Origin: Bacteroides sp.
GTDB taxonomy: Bacteria; Bacteroidota; Bacteroidia; Bacteroidales; UBA7960
Direction of reading: 5' to 3'
DNA length: 58,898 nt
NCBI GenBank assembly: GCA_036351255.1
Contig: JAZBOS010000048.1
Coordinates: 1 to 58,898 of the forward strand
Position numbers and translations under genes: made by a program. This document shows, one piece after another, positions 17,522-26,906 of the stretch (position 1 is its first letter; every line of letters begins with the position of its first letter). The notes under the pieces are model-generated. The model worked only from the letters and a program-made list of their open reading frames with translations, did not search any database and had not been told where the DNA came from.

Positions 17522-17602
17522 TAAACCTAAAACCTAAAACCTAAAACCTAAAACCTGACACCTGAAACCTTAAACCTTAAACCTTAAACCTTAAACCAGA
17601 AA
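17522..17602. repeat. Telomere-like heptamer tandem repeat
   Basis: About four copies of CCTAAAA, then degenerate copies (CCTGACA, CCTGAAA), then about four copies of CCTTAAA, all at a 7-nt period. It is preceded at 17415-17450 by GGAGTTT-type repeats whose bases are roughly complementary. It fills most of the 198-bp gap between nfeD and the macro-domain gene. Confidence 0.85.
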
Positions 17603-17612
17603 CCGTTTTCTT

Positions 17613-18146
17613 ATGGACCGATATGTTTTTGGAGACGTTACGCTTGAATTGATTGAAGGGGACATTACGAAGCAGCCTGTTATGGAAGCCATTGCCAATG
17701 CTGCCAATGCCATGCTCAGGGTTGGTGGTGGTGTTGATGGGGCCATTCACCGGGCGGCAGGACCCGGTCTTGAGAAGGAAGCCCATCCGCTGGGGCCCCT
17801 GAAGCCCGGGGAGGCAGTGATTACCAGCGGGCATCATTTGCCCAATAAATATGTCATTCATTGCCTTGGACCGGTTTATGACCGGGATATTCCTCACGAT
17901 CTTTTGCTGGCAAACTGTTATAAAAATGCTATGCGGATTTGTGAAGAGCGGGGTATTCAAAGCATTGCTTTCCCTGCCATTTCGACAGGGGTTTTTGGAT
18001 ATCCGGTGGAGGAAGCTGCCCCTGTGGCCCTAAAAGCCATCATGGATACCATGCCCTCGCTGAAAAGCCTTCATACCATACGAATGGTGCTATTCAGTAA
18101 ATTTGCCCACGAGGTCTTTGGCAATGCCCTGGAAAAACTCATCTGA
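17613..18146 (+). CDS. Macro-domain protein (ADP-ribosyl / O-acetyl-ADP-ribose hydrolase type)
   Basis: A single macro domain of 177 residues, the standard size. The ADP-ribose-binding loops are clear: IANAANAMLRVGGGVDGAIH (about residues 28-47) and FPAISTGVFGYPVEEAA (about 122-138). Catalytic Asn and Asp candidates lie in AANAMLRVGGGVD. It would remove ADP-ribose from proteins or deacetylate O-acetyl-ADP-ribose. It is placed 12 nt before pncB with pncA next, which suggests a link to turnover of NAD-derived products. Confidence 0.93.
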   Translation: MDRYVFGDVTLELIEGDITKQPVMEAIANAANAMLRVGGGVDGAIHRAAGPGLEKEAHPLGPLKPGEAVITSGHHLPNKYVIHCLGPVYDRDIPHDLLLANCYKNAMRICEERGIQSIAFPAISTGVFGYPVEEAAPVALKAIMDTMPSLKSLHTIRMVLFSKFAHEVFGNALEKLI

Positions 18147-18158
18147 AAAACCAATATT

Positions 18159-19574
18159 ATGTTTGAGTCTTCTAAAATCTCCCCGCTTTATACTGATTTG
18201 TACCAGCTTACAATGGGGCAGGCCTATTTCAGCAATGACAAGCACGAGGTGACGGCCTGTTTTGACTATTTTTTCAGGAAGGTCCCCTATAAAGGAGGTT
18301 ATGTGGTGTTTGCCGGCCTGGAGGAATTGCTTGAAATGATTGAAGGGCTGCGGTTTCAGAAAATTGACCTCGCCTATTTAAAGAAACAGGGTTTTAAAGA
18401 TGATTTTCTGGATTACCTGGCTGCATTTCAGTTTAAAGGAAATATCACGGGAATGCGCGAAGGGGAAATTGTTTTTCCCTTTGAACCCATTCTGCGGGTA
18501 GAAGGGGGCTTGCTCGAGGCCCAACTGGTGGAGACCCTGTTGCTCAATATCCTGAACTTCCAGTCGCTGATTGCCACCAAGGCAAGCAGGATCAGGCACT
18601 CGGCAGGAAACCGTCTGCTGAGCGATTTTGGGCTCAGGCGGGCACAATCCTTTGGGGCCTTGCACGCCAGCAAGGCCTCCATAGTTGGTGGTTTCGACAG
18701 CACCTCCAATGTGCTTGCCGCTGAAAGATACGGGATTCCTCCTTCGGGGACGATGGCTCATTCGTTTATTGAAACTTTTGACAGTGAGATTGAAGCGTTC
18801 CGGCATTATGCTGAAGCTTTTCCCGATCAATGCGTCCTGCTTGTGGATACTTACAATACCCTGAAAAGCGGGTTGCCCAATGCCATCCGGGTGGCTCACG
18901 AAATGGAAGCCCGGGGGAAGCGCTTGAGTGCCATTCGTCTGGACAGCGGTGACCTGGCCTATTTTGCCAGGAAATCAAGAAAGATGCTGGATGAAAGCGG
19001 GCTGGATTATGTGAAAATTGTGGTGTCGAATCAGCTTGATGAGCACGTGATTAAAAGCTTGCTTGATCAGGAGGCGCCCATTGACATCTTCGGGGTGGGT
19101 ACCAATATGGTGATTGGCAGTCCTGACGGGGCCATTGACGGGGTTTATAAACTTGCGGCCTCTGGGGGAAAAGCCCGCCTTAAAATCTCAGATAATGTGC
19201 AAAAAACCACATTGCCGGGCAGAAAGAAGGTGCTGCGTTACCTGGACCCGGAAGGAAAATTTTACGCCGACTGCGTAGCTTTGGTGGAAGAAGAACAGCC
19301 GGGAAGAATGATACATCCCTTTGAAAAGGAAAAATCGCTTGTGCTGGAAGGGCATGATTTTGAAGAAGTGTTTTTTCCGTTGATGCAGGATGGGAAAGCA
19401 GTTCATCAATCACATAGCGTTTTTGAATTGCGTGAAAGGGTTTATATGCGATTGGAGAGACTTCCGGCCGAACACCAGCGTTTCGACTTTCCCCATATTT
19501 ACAAGGTTGGTATCTCGGAAAGGCTCTCAGAACTTCGCTCGCAAATCATCCAGCAACACCAGGGCCTTTTGTAA
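18159..19574 (+). CDS. pncB: Nicotinate phosphoribosyltransferase
   Basis: Converts nicotinate and PRPP to nicotinate mononucleotide in the Preiss-Handler NAD salvage route. The N-terminal SPLYTDLYQLTMGQAYF is the family signature. GLRRAQSFGALHASKAS, the PRPP-side RLDSGDLAYFARK and GVGTNMVIGSPDGA are all present. The 471 residues match the bacterial enzyme. It follows the macro-domain gene by 12 nt and precedes pncA by 39 nt; the end of this gene also carries the pncA promoter. Confidence 0.96.
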   Translation: MFESSKISPLYTDLYQLTMGQAYFSNDKHEVTACFDYFFRKVPYKGGYVVFAGLEELLEMIEGLRFQKIDLAYLKKQGFKDDFLDYLAAFQFKGNITGMREGEIVFPFEPILRVEGGLLEAQLVETLLLNILNFQSLIATKASRIRHSAGNRLLSDFGLRRAQSFGALHASKASIVGGFDSTSNVLAAERYGIPPSGTMAHSFIETFDSEIEAFRHYAEAFPDQCVLLVDTYNTLKSGLPNAIRVAHEMEARGKRLSAIRLDSGDLAYFARKSRKMLDESGLDYVKIVVSNQLDEHVIKSLLDQEAPIDIFGVGTNMVIGSPDGAIDGVYKLAASGGKARLKISDNVQKTTLPGRKKVLRYLDPEGKFYADCVALVEEEQPGRMIHPFEKEKSLVLEGHDFEEVFFPLMQDGKAVHQSHSVFELRERVYMRLERLPAEHQRFDFPHIYKVGISERLSELRSQIIQQHQGLL

Positions 19575-19598
19575 AGAACCGATTGTTTTTTAGATTTG
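19569..19598 (+). promoter_or_regulatory. Internal promoter for pncA
   Basis: TTG (19569-19571), 19 nt, TAGATTTG (19591-19598), 15 nt before the pncA ATG. The -33 element overlaps the last codons of pncB, so pncA and the gene after it can be transcribed apart from pncB. Confidence 0.65.
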
Positions 19599-19613
19599 CA
19601 AAAATGAATTCCA

Positions 19614-20234
19614 ATGAAGGCACTTCTTATCACTGACATACAAAATGACTTTCTTCCCGGTGGTGCCCTGGCTGTTCCGGCTGGGGACGAAGTCATCGGG
19701 GTGATCAATGCCTTGCAGCCCCATTTTGACCTGGTGGTCGCCACCCAGGACTGGCATCCTGCAAACCACGGCAGTTTTGCATCGGCTCACGAAGGTAAAA
19801 AGCCCTTTGAAACGGGCACCCTGGGTGGGCTTGAACAGGTGCTTTGGCCAGACCATTGCGTACAGGGGACTTCGGGAGCCGCCTTCTCAGAATCCCTATC
19901 CCAGCATGCCATAGAAGCCATCTTCCGTAAAGGAATGGATCCCGCAATAGACAGTTATAGCGGCTTTTTCGACAATAGAAAACTAAAGGATACCGGACTG
20001 GGTGCATACCTGAAAGGAAGAGGCGTTTCCCAGTTGTTCGTTTCAGGTCTGGCCGGGGATTTTTGCGTGGCTTATTCTTTGCTTGATGCCATTGACCTGG
20101 GTTTAAGGACCTACCTGATTGAGGACGCCACCAGGCCCATTGACCCCGCAGGTTTTGAGAAAATGAAAAAAGCCATCACGGAGAAAGGGGGCAAAGTCAT
20201 TCATTCAGCAGCCATCCTTCAGGCCAATCAATAA
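19614..20234 (+). CDS. pncA: Bifunctional nicotinamidase/pyrazinamidase
   Basis: Hydrolyses nicotinamide to nicotinate, the substrate of the PncB encoded just upstream. The catalytic triad D8, K106 and C151 (GDFCVAYS) and the metal ligands D46, H48 and H81 (QDWHPANH and WPDHCVQG) are in place. The 206-residue length is normal for the isochorismatase-fold enzyme. The stop codon directly abuts the ATG of the next gene, so the two are coupled. Confidence 0.96.
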   Translation: MKALLITDIQNDFLPGGALAVPAGDEVIGVINALQPHFDLVVATQDWHPANHGSFASAHEGKKPFETGTLGGLEQVLWPDHCVQGTSGAAFSESLSQHAIEAIFRKGMDPAIDSYSGFFDNRKLKDTGLGAYLKGRGVSQLFVSGLAGDFCVAYSLLDAIDLGLRTYLIEDATRPIDPAGFEKMKKAITEKGGKVIHSAAILQANQ

Positions 20235-21185
20235 ATGGAATATCGACCTGTTAAGATTCAAAACTCCCTGTTAACGGAAGGGAAGAGTTATGTCTTTCGC
20301 TTGCTTGGCAAACTGGAACTGGGCAGAGGCGAACCCTTCCTGGTAATGCTTGACCCCTTTGGTTATAAAATGCTGGTGCCTGCAGGTTTTTACGCAGATT
20401 ATGGCCTGAAGGAAGGGCAAAAGGTTGTTTGTAAGATTGATAAGATCAGTTGTTCAGGTAAGATGTATCTTGAGCCACAGCATCCGCATTATGAAGAAGG
20501 AAAGTACTATGATTTTGAGGTTATAAGCCTGGGATGCAGGAATAACCTGATCGGGTCGAAGGAGTGGTGTTACAGGGTCAGGGATATCTTTGGCCTGGAA
20601 TGGATCGTAAAAAGGAATCCACCTGAAGAAGAAACCAGTGGATGGCCTGAGAAAATTCAATGCCTTGTGGTTCGAATTAAAAAAGGTCAGTTGTTCCTGA
20701 GGTTACCCGCCTTTTCAGACCAGGAAAGCTATTTAAAGCAGGGTGAAACTTATTCCTTTAAAATTGTTGATCAGAAAAATGATTCAGGAGATGGCTTCAG
20801 TTATTTTATCCTGCAGGATGAAAGGGGCTCCAGGCATTTACTTCGGAAGAAGCATTATTATCACTACGGTTTAAAACCAGGGCAGCAAGTCATTTGCAGG
20901 GTGGATGGCGTTTATGAAGACGGCTTGCTTTTCCTTGAACCACTTCACCCGGTTTATGAAACCGGCAAGGAATATGTTTTTGATGTGGCACGTCTGGAAG
21001 AATATGTTTTTTCGAATGACACCCGGCAAAAAGTAGTTGTGTTGAGGGATGTTTTTGGGGAAGAAATAAAAAAGCAAGTGGCAGAGGAAGGTGCAATGCG
21101 ATGGGTGCCCTTTCAAAAGCTTCTTTGCCGGGTAAACAGGATCAGAAAGAGCAGGGTAGAAGTGGATATTCTTGAGGGTGTTTAG
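20235..21185 (+). CDS. Unrecognised protein with duplicated pairs of OB/S1-like modules
   Basis: I do not recognise a family. The 316 residues are two copies of a ~155-residue unit. YGLKEGQKVVCKID (56-69) matches YGLKPGQQVICRVD (211-224), and LEPQHPHYEEGKYYDFEV (79-96) matches LEPLHPVYETGKEYVFDV (234-251). Within each unit the opening GKxYxFxI and the later EGKxYxFxV mark two short beta-rich modules, giving about four in total (15-80, 88-157, 169-235, 243-313). The strand pattern and basic surface suggest OB or S1-like folds that bind RNA, DNA or a ligand. There is no signal peptide, so it is cytoplasmic. The ATG follows the pncA stop with no gap, and the 3' end overlaps the convergent ROK kinase gene by 4 nt. 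Confidence 0.8.
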   Translation: MEYRPVKIQNSLLTEGKSYVFRLLGKLELGRGEPFLVMLDPFGYKMLVPAGFYADYGLKEGQKVVCKIDKISCSGKMYLEPQHPHYEEGKYYDFEVISLGCRNNLIGSKEWCYRVRDIFGLEWIVKRNPPEEETSGWPEKIQCLVVRIKKGQLFLRLPAFSDQESYLKQGETYSFKIVDQKNDSGDGFSYFILQDERGSRHLLRKKHYYHYGLKPGQQVICRVDGVYEDGLLFLEPLHPVYETGKEYVFDVARLEEYVFSNDTRQKVVVLRDVFGEEIKKQVAEEGAMRWVPFQKLLCRVNRIRKSRVEVDILEGV

Positions 21186-22126
21186 GAGATGGATTCCCAG
21201 GCTGTTACTGCAGATCCAAATATGCCAGCGTTCTCGCCCAGACTTGCTTTTTTGATTTTGATTTTTTCCGGCTGGTAATCAAAAGCTGTTTTTGCTATGG
21301 TTTCCTCAATGACCTGGAAGAATCCGTCCCAGGCGCCTGCAATACCACCCCCGATGACCACTCCGTCAAGGCGAAGGATGTTTAGCACATTGGCTAGTCC
21401 AATACCAACGGCTTCCCCCGATTTTTGGTAAACTTTCATTGCAATGGGATCACCTGCTGCGGCCAGTTCAGAAAGTTTAAGCGGGGTCATTTTTGTTTGG
21501 GAAAGGTAAGCGTCTTTTTTTTGAGTGGTCTGTTTCAGTTCTTCATCAAGCATCCTCATCAGTCCTGATTTGGCAGCCATCGTTTCAAGGCACCCTCTTC
21601 TCCCGCAATGGCATTTTGCCCCGTGCATATCAATGATCATATGACCGATCTCGCCTGAAAAGTGGTTAAATTCCAGGATTTTTCCCTTGTCAATGATGGC
21701 GCCACCAACCCCGGTTCCAAGGGTAAGCATTACCATACTTCGCAGGTTTTTTCCACTTCCGGCATGGTATTCACCCAGGGCAGCCATATTACCGTCGTTG
21801 CCCACAGAAACAGGAACATGAAGTTTTTCCTTCAGGTAATCCCTCACCGGGAACTCAACCCAAAGGGGAAGATTAGCTGCCAGGCTAAGCATTCCCCTTT
21901 CCTGGTCAAAAATCCCTGGGATGCCGGCTGCAGCAGCCGCTAAACGGTATGCGTCCTCCTGACTGCTTTTGATAATCCAGGAGATTAATTTTTGCAAGGA
22001 AATTTCGGGATGGTCTTCACGCCTTACGGGCGTGCAGAATCGTTTTAAGAACTCCATCTTTTCGGAAAAGAGACCGGCCTTAATACTTGTTCCCCCAATA
22101 TCGACACCCGCTATGACCTTTTTCAT
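21182..22126 (-). CDS. ROK-family sugar kinase
   Basis: ATP-dependent hexose or N-acetylhexosamine kinase of 314 residues, the length of glucokinase/NagK/NanK. The phosphate-binding DIGGTSIKAG is at residues 9-18, catalytic Asp lies in VGNDGNMAALGE, and the zinc-binding ROK signature CHCGRRGCLE follows the GHMIID histidine. It is transcribed away from a ROK regulator and the SusCD locus. Together with the nanE gene of that locus this suggests N-acetylmannosamine or N-acetylglucosamine as substrate. Glucose remains possible. Confidence 0.92.
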   Translation of the reverse strand: MKKVIAGVDIGGTSIKAGLFSEKMEFLKRFCTPVRREDHPEISLQKLISWIIKSSQEDAYRLAAAAAGIPGIFDQERGMLSLAANLPLWVEFPVRDYLKEKLHVPVSVGNDGNMAALGEYHAGSGKNLRSMVMLTLGTGVGGAIIDKGKILEFNHFSGEIGHMIIDMHGAKCHCGRRGCLETMAAKSGLMRMLDEELKQTTQKKDAYLSQTKMTPLKLSELAAAGDPIAMKVYQKSGEAVGIGLANVLNILRLDGVVIGGGIAGAWDGFFQVIEETIAKTAFDYQPEKIKIKKASLGENAGIFGSAVTAWESIS

Positions 22127-22308
22127 GTTTCAAAAGTAATCATATAAAGGTAAATTCTGACTAATGAGGACCTCCCAAAAATCATTCTTTTAGGTGGAAT
22201 TGTAAAATCGAAAATTATATCGGATAAAAGGCATAAAAAAAATGTTTTTTTAATTTTGTTCTTCTTTTTTCCCCTGTAGTTCAAGGGATTTCTATTTTGT
22301 CTTCAATA

Positions 22309-22344
22309 TACTTTAAAAAATAATTTAAAAATTGTTTTGAAGTA
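22309..22344. promoter_or_regulatory. Candidate operator between the divergent ROK genes
   Basis: TACTTTAAAA (22309-22318) and TTTTGAAGTA (22335-22344) form an inverted repeat with one G-T pair, 26 bp centre to centre. It lies in a very AT-rich 265-bp divergent region, 48 bp before the repressor start. NagC-type ROK repressors bind AT-rich inverted repeats of this kind. TAATTTTG at 22251-22258 is a possible -7 box on the plus strand. Confidence 0.35.
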
Positions 22345-22391
22345 TCTAAAAATTTTTATAAAATTGAAAACGCATTTAGAAAGGACAAGTG

Positions 22392-23618
22392 ATGAAGAAA
22401 TTGATTGACAATTACCTGAAACCGGTTAAAAGCAGTGATAATGGAAGCAGGCTGAATGATCAGAAAATGCGAATCATTCAGGCCATCAGCCAAAGGCGTG
22501 AGGCTTTGACGATTCCTGAGCTAAGTGCAGAGCTTAAGATTACAGCCCCAACATGCATTAAACTTGTTAACCAATTGGTGGCGGCGGGAATAATAAATGA
22601 AATTGGAAAAAAGCAAACTCGCTCAGGGAGAAAGCCCAGTCTTTATGCCCTTGATGGTTCAAATTTTCAGGTCATTGGAGTTGAGATTCTTATGAAGCGC
22701 GTTTCTTTCTCTATTTTGGACAATCACTTGAATCCCATTTTTGTAAAACATAAAACCAATTTCGCCCTTCAAAACACAAAGGAAAGCCTTGATATTGTAT
22801 TGAGGTTTATTAAAGATTGCATGAAGGAAACCAATATTCAATCGCGTGAGATCATTGGGATGGGTGTTGGTATTACGGGAAGGGTTAAAAAGTCGGATGG
22901 GGAATCCTTAACCTATTTTAATTTTATGGGTAAACCGCTGGCCCATTATTTTTCAGAAGTTTTTCATTTGCCCGTTTTTTTGAATAATGATACCCGTTGT
23001 TTTGGGATGGCGGAGAAAATTATTGGCAAGGCCCGGAATGTTTCCAATGCCATAATCATTAATCTTAGTCGCGGGTTAGGTACGAGTTTGATCATAAATA
23101 ACGCCGCAGTTGAAGGCGGGGCTGGTTTTGCGGGTGAACTGGGGCATATGCAATGGGGGTTAAATGACAAGGTCTGTATTTGTGGTAAAAGGGGATGTCT
23201 GGGTAATGAAGTTTCCGGCTATACTTTAGAAGAGCAATTTAAGGAAAGGATCAGTAAAGGGGAAAAGTCTCTTGTCCTGGATCAGGTATCAGCAGATGAG
23301 ATTCGTTACGATGATATTTTAAATGCAGCCAATAAAGGTGATGCTCTTTCTATTGAATTGCTTCAGCAGATGGGATTGCGATTGGGAAGAGCCCTGGGGA
23401 ATATTATCAATTTGTTGAATCCTGAATTGATTATTATTGGAGGAAAATTTGCCAAGGCACGGGATATTCTGGTTGATCCGGTAAAGACGGGTATGGCCAG
23501 TTCGGCCCTGGTAAGTCCACTAAAATATTGCGAAATAGATTTTTCAGAAATGGGTGACCTGGCCGGGATGAAGGGTGCAGGGGCCCTGGTATTGGAACAT
23601 TTTGAGTTTATTAAATAA
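22392..23618 (+). CDS. ROK-family transcriptional repressor (NagC/XylR type)
   Basis: Winged-helix DNA-binding domain at about residues 20-85 (LTIPELSAELKITAPTCIK is the recognition segment), followed by a ROK sugar-binding domain with VCICGKRGCLGNE for zinc. The first phosphate-binding motif, normally DxGGT, reads VEILMKRVSF. The kinase function is therefore lost and the domain should act as a sugar sensor. ATG 22392 is preferred to the GTG one codon earlier; AGGAC lies 6 nt before. It probably represses both the divergent kinase gene and the plus-strand locus that follows 53 nt downstream. Confidence 0.92.
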   Translation: MKKLIDNYLKPVKSSDNGSRLNDQKMRIIQAISQRREALTIPELSAELKITAPTCIKLVNQLVAAGIINEIGKKQTRSGRKPSLYALDGSNFQVIGVEILMKRVSFSILDNHLNPIFVKHKTNFALQNTKESLDIVLRFIKDCMKETNIQSREIIGMGVGITGRVKKSDGESLTYFNFMGKPLAHYFSEVFHLPVFLNNDTRCFGMAEKIIGKARNVSNAIIINLSRGLGTSLIINNAAVEGGAGFAGELGHMQWGLNDKVCICGKRGCLGNEVSGYTLEEQFKERISKGEKSLVLDQVSADEIRYDDILNAANKGDALSIELLQQMGLRLGRALGNIINLLNPELIIIGGKFAKARDILVDPVKTGMASSALVSPLKYCEIDFSEMGDLAGMKGAGALVLEHFEFIK

Positions 23619-23671
23619 TCAGGCCCCGGGGTTTGGTTTTGGATCATTTTTTTTACATTAAACCTTGACCT

Positions 23672-26600
23672 ATGAAAGGTAAACTGACAGTCCTTATCTT
23701 TTTGGCTGGTATCTTTTTAAGCCTTCAGGGATATGGGCAAGAGCGCACTGTAAGCGGTCGTATCCTGGATGAAAGCGGTCTCCCAATGATTGGGGCAACC
23801 GTAATTGTTGAAGGAACGCAGGATACCGGGCTCATTGGGGCCACTGCAAATCTTGACGGGGACTTTTCCATAACATTACCTGCCGGCCGCAACCAGATCA
23901 CCGTTTCCTTTACTGGTTACCGCAGCCAGACAATCAATGTTGAAGGCCTCGATTATATTGAGGTCATCCTTGTTCCGGCGGTGGATGTCCTGGAGGAATT
24001 TGTGGTGACCGCCCTGGGAATCAAAAGGGAAGAGAAAGCCCTGGGTTATGCGGTCACCAGTGTTAACAGCGAAGACATTCAGAACATGTCGAGGGTCAAT
24101 CCGATCAATTCGTTGGCAGGCCTTGCGCCGGGGTTGCAGATCAGTTCCAGCGGCAGCGGTGCTGGGGGAAGCACTAAGATACTCATCAGGGGTGTGAGTT
24201 CGCTAACCGGCAGCAATGATCCGCTTATCGTGGTGGATGGTGTGCCCGTGAGCAGCGGTGGTGGGGCAGGAGGTACGCAGTTTGGAGGCTTTGATTATGG
24301 GAGTGCCATCAACAATATCAGTTTAGATGACATTGAAAACATATCCGTTTTAAAGGGGGGTGCTGCGTCGGCCCTTTATGGCTCACGTGGGCAAAACGGT
24401 GTAATCATGATCACCACCAAAAGCGGACAGAGACAAGAGGGAATCGGTATCAGTTATATGTCCTCATTTTCTGTGGATAATCCCCTGATCGCGCCTGATT
24501 TTCAGAATGCATACAGCCAGGGTTCTTCGCGGACCTTTGAGCGCCTGGGAACCCGAAGCTGGGGACCAAAGATGGAGGGGCAGGACGTAACCAACTTCCT
24601 CAAACAACCGCAAACGCTGGCTATAAATAACCAGAGTCCCTATTCTTTTTTTCGCCAGGCCAGTAATTTTGACCAGACGATTTCTATTGACAAGAGGGGA
24701 GAAACTAATGCCATTTTTTTCTCTGCCTCCTGGAATCAAAATAATGGGATTATCCCCACTAATGATTTTGACCGCAAATCGTTTAATCTCAGGTATGAAT
24801 CCAATCTAAGCAAGTTCATCAGTTTTGATGCGCGGGTTAATTACATCAATCAGGAGGTGCACAACAGGCCTAATCTGGCCGGCTCACCTGATAACCCCGT
24901 TTACCTCCTGGTGTCTATGCCCCGTTCCGTTATGCTTGAACAACTGGAGCCCTACCAAACCGTGGATGGATACCCGGTGGTGTGGAACAGTAAGTACCGG
25001 ATGAATCCTGATGGAACGGTGGCCTGGGATGAGGGAAAACCGCCCTTTGCCTCTTCCCCATTATTACAGAATCCTTTTTGGGCCGTTGAGTTGAACACTA
25101 ACCGTGACTTGCGGCACCGGTTCATTGGGTTCAGCGAGATGAGGGTTGACTTCCAGGAATGGCTTGGCCTGAATTTTGACCTCGACTTTAAGCTTCGGGC
25201 TGGAATGGATTTTTACAATGATGACCGTCAACGTATCACAGCCCATAATACGTATTATAAGGCTGAAGGCCGTGCTACGGGAACTTTTAGCCGGTCGGAG
25301 GGGCTGGAGCGGAATTATGAGATGCTGATAAGCTTTGGAAAAAAATGGGGGGATTTTTCTGCCCTTGCTTCTGCAGGCGCCAACCTGATGCATTTTACCA
25401 GTCGTTCCATCAGTTCCAATTCAGAAGCTGGCTTAATTAACCCGGATGGTCCTTATGTAATCCAAAACTTCCTTACTGTCGGGAGCTCACAAGGATATGG
25501 CCGCCGGGAGATTCAATCGGTATATGGCCTGGTCAGCACCGACTGGAAACGCATGGTTTTTCTTGACCTAACCTTCAGGAATGACTGGACCAGTGTACTT
25601 GCGCCTGACAACTGGTCTTATTTCTTCCCCTCTGTCAGTGCAAGCTGGTTGCTGGAAGAAACCTTTGACCTCCCCCGTTGGATTGATCTTCTCAAGCTGA
25701 GGGCTTCCTGGGCTGGGGTAGGTAATGGAGGAAATTTCTCCAGTCCGAGGTATTTCCAGTTTGGGACTAACCCCAACCAATACCTGGGGCTCCCTTACGG
25801 TTTTCTGAACAGTGTCAGGCCAAATTATGAATTGCTTCCTGAATACACTGTTTCTAAAGAAGTAGGTTTGCAAACGGTGATGTTAGGTTCCAGGTTCAAT
25901 TTTGACATCTCCTGGTATGAGCTGGGTACACGCGATCAGATTTTCCAGAGTCCCCTGGCCCCTTCGTCTGGATATAATTCGGGAATTATTAACTCCGGGT
26001 ATATCAAAAATTCGGGGATCGAGATGCAGACGGGATATCAGTTTAAGTTTAACAATGGCCTGACCTGGAATATCAGCGGGAATGTCACCCGGCAATGGAA
26101 TGAAGTGACCGAACTTTCGGAAGAGGTGAACTTTCTGAACCTTGGGGGTATTCAGCAGGGGGTTTATATTGCCGCCCGTTACGGTCAGCCCGTCGGTCAG
26201 ATCATGGGCACGGCCTTTGACCGGGATGAGGAGGGTCGGATCATCCTGGATGCCCTCAATCTCCCCAGAATCAAAACGACTCCCGAAGGAGCCATTGACA
26301 CAGAAAACCTGATTGGCAATGCATACCCTGATTTGCTTTTGGGGTTTAGCACCAGTTTGAATTATAAAAGCATTAGCCTAGGGGTTCAATTAGACAGTAA
26401 ACTGGGGCATGACTTATATTCCCTGACTAACTTACGGGGTGCGGAATACGGCACTTTCGCCTTTACAGTGGAAGGCAGGGATGAATGGCAACGGGCCCTG
26501 GAGATTTCAGAAATAACGGGTGTTCCACCCACAGACGGTTTTATGGTTTCAGGGGTTAAAGATGGCGTGGAAGGGGAATTCCCGGTTGATCCGCAGAGCT

Positions 26601-26887
26601 ACTGGGACCGGTTGACGAGGATTGATGAGGCATTTGTTTATGATGCTTCCTATATCCGGTTAAGGAGTGTAAGTCTTTCTTACAGCGTGAATCCGGACCT
26701 CCTGTCATCTTTTGGGGCACGGGAACTTAGTATTTCTGTGTACGCCAATAACCTGGCCTACCTGTATAAGAAAACGGAAAACATTTCGCCTGAGTCTTCT
26801 TTCAGTACCGGCAATGCCATTGGGATTGAAATGTATTCCTACCCTGAGTTAAGGACTTTGGGTGCCAGTATCAAAGTATCATTTTAA
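23672..26887 (+). CDS. SusC/RagA-family TonB-linked outer-membrane transporter
   Basis: Imports oligosaccharides across the outer membrane with TonB energy. It has 1071 residues: a signal peptide (1-22), an N-terminal carboxypeptidase-regulatory-like Ig domain (about 25-105, VSGRILDESGLPMIGATVIV), a plug (about 115-235) with the SusC signature SLAGLAPGLQI and DPLIVVDGVPV, then a 22-strand barrel ending in LGASIKVSF with terminal Phe. The adjacent SusD-like lipoprotein would form its lid. It is the first gene of the long plus-strand locus. Confidence 0.97.
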   Translation: MKGKLTVLIFLAGIFLSLQGYGQERTVSGRILDESGLPMIGATVIVEGTQDTGLIGATANLDGDFSITLPAGRNQITVSFTGYRSQTINVEGLDYIEVILVPAVDVLEEFVVTALGIKREEKALGYAVTSVNSEDIQNMSRVNPINSLAGLAPGLQISSSGSGAGGSTKILIRGVSSLTGSNDPLIVVDGVPVSSGGGAGGTQFGGFDYGSAINNISLDDIENISVLKGGAASALYGSRGQNGVIMITTKSGQRQEGIGISYMSSFSVDNPLIAPDFQNAYSQGSSRTFERLGTRSWGPKMEGQDVTNFLKQPQTLAINNQSPYSFFRQASNFDQTISIDKRGETNAIFFSASWNQNNGIIPTNDFDRKSFNLRYESNLSKFISFDARVNYINQEVHNRPNLAGSPDNPVYLLVSMPRSVMLEQLEPYQTVDGYPVVWNSKYRMNPDGTVAWDEGKPPFASSPLLQNPFWAVELNTNRDLRHRFIGFSEMRVDFQEWLGLNFDLDFKLRAGMDFYNDDRQRITAHNTYYKAEGRATGTFSRSEGLERNYEMLISFGKKWGDFSALASAGANLMHFTSRSISSNSEAGLINPDGPYVIQNFLTVGSSQGYGRREIQSVYGLVSTDWKRMVFLDLTFRNDWTSVLAPDNWSYFFPSVSASWLLEETFDLPRWIDLLKLRASWAGVGNGGNFSSPRYFQFGTNPNQYLGLPYGFLNSVRPNYELLPEYTVSKEVGLQTVMLGSRFNFDISWYELGTRDQIFQSPLAPSSGYNSGIINSGYIKNSGIEMQTGYQFKFNNGLTWNISGNVTRQWNEVTELSEEVNFLNLGGIQQGVYIAARYGQPVGQIMGTAFDRDEEGRIILDALNLPRIKTTPEGAIDTENLIGNAYPDLLLGFSTSLNYKSISLGVQLDSKLGHDLYSLTNLRGAEYGTFAFTVEGRDEWQRALEISEITGVPPTDGFMVSGVKDGVEGEFPVDPQSYWDRLTRIDEAFVYDASYIRLRSVSLSYSVNPDLLSSFGARELSISVYANNLAYLYKKTENISPESSFSTGNAIGIEMYSYPELRTLGASIKVSF

Positions 26888-26906
26888 GGTTATAACAGGA
26901 AATGCT

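Noticed and set aside
17522..17602. Heptamer array considered as a CRISPR array
   Set aside because: The period is 7 nt without spacers, and there are no cas genes.
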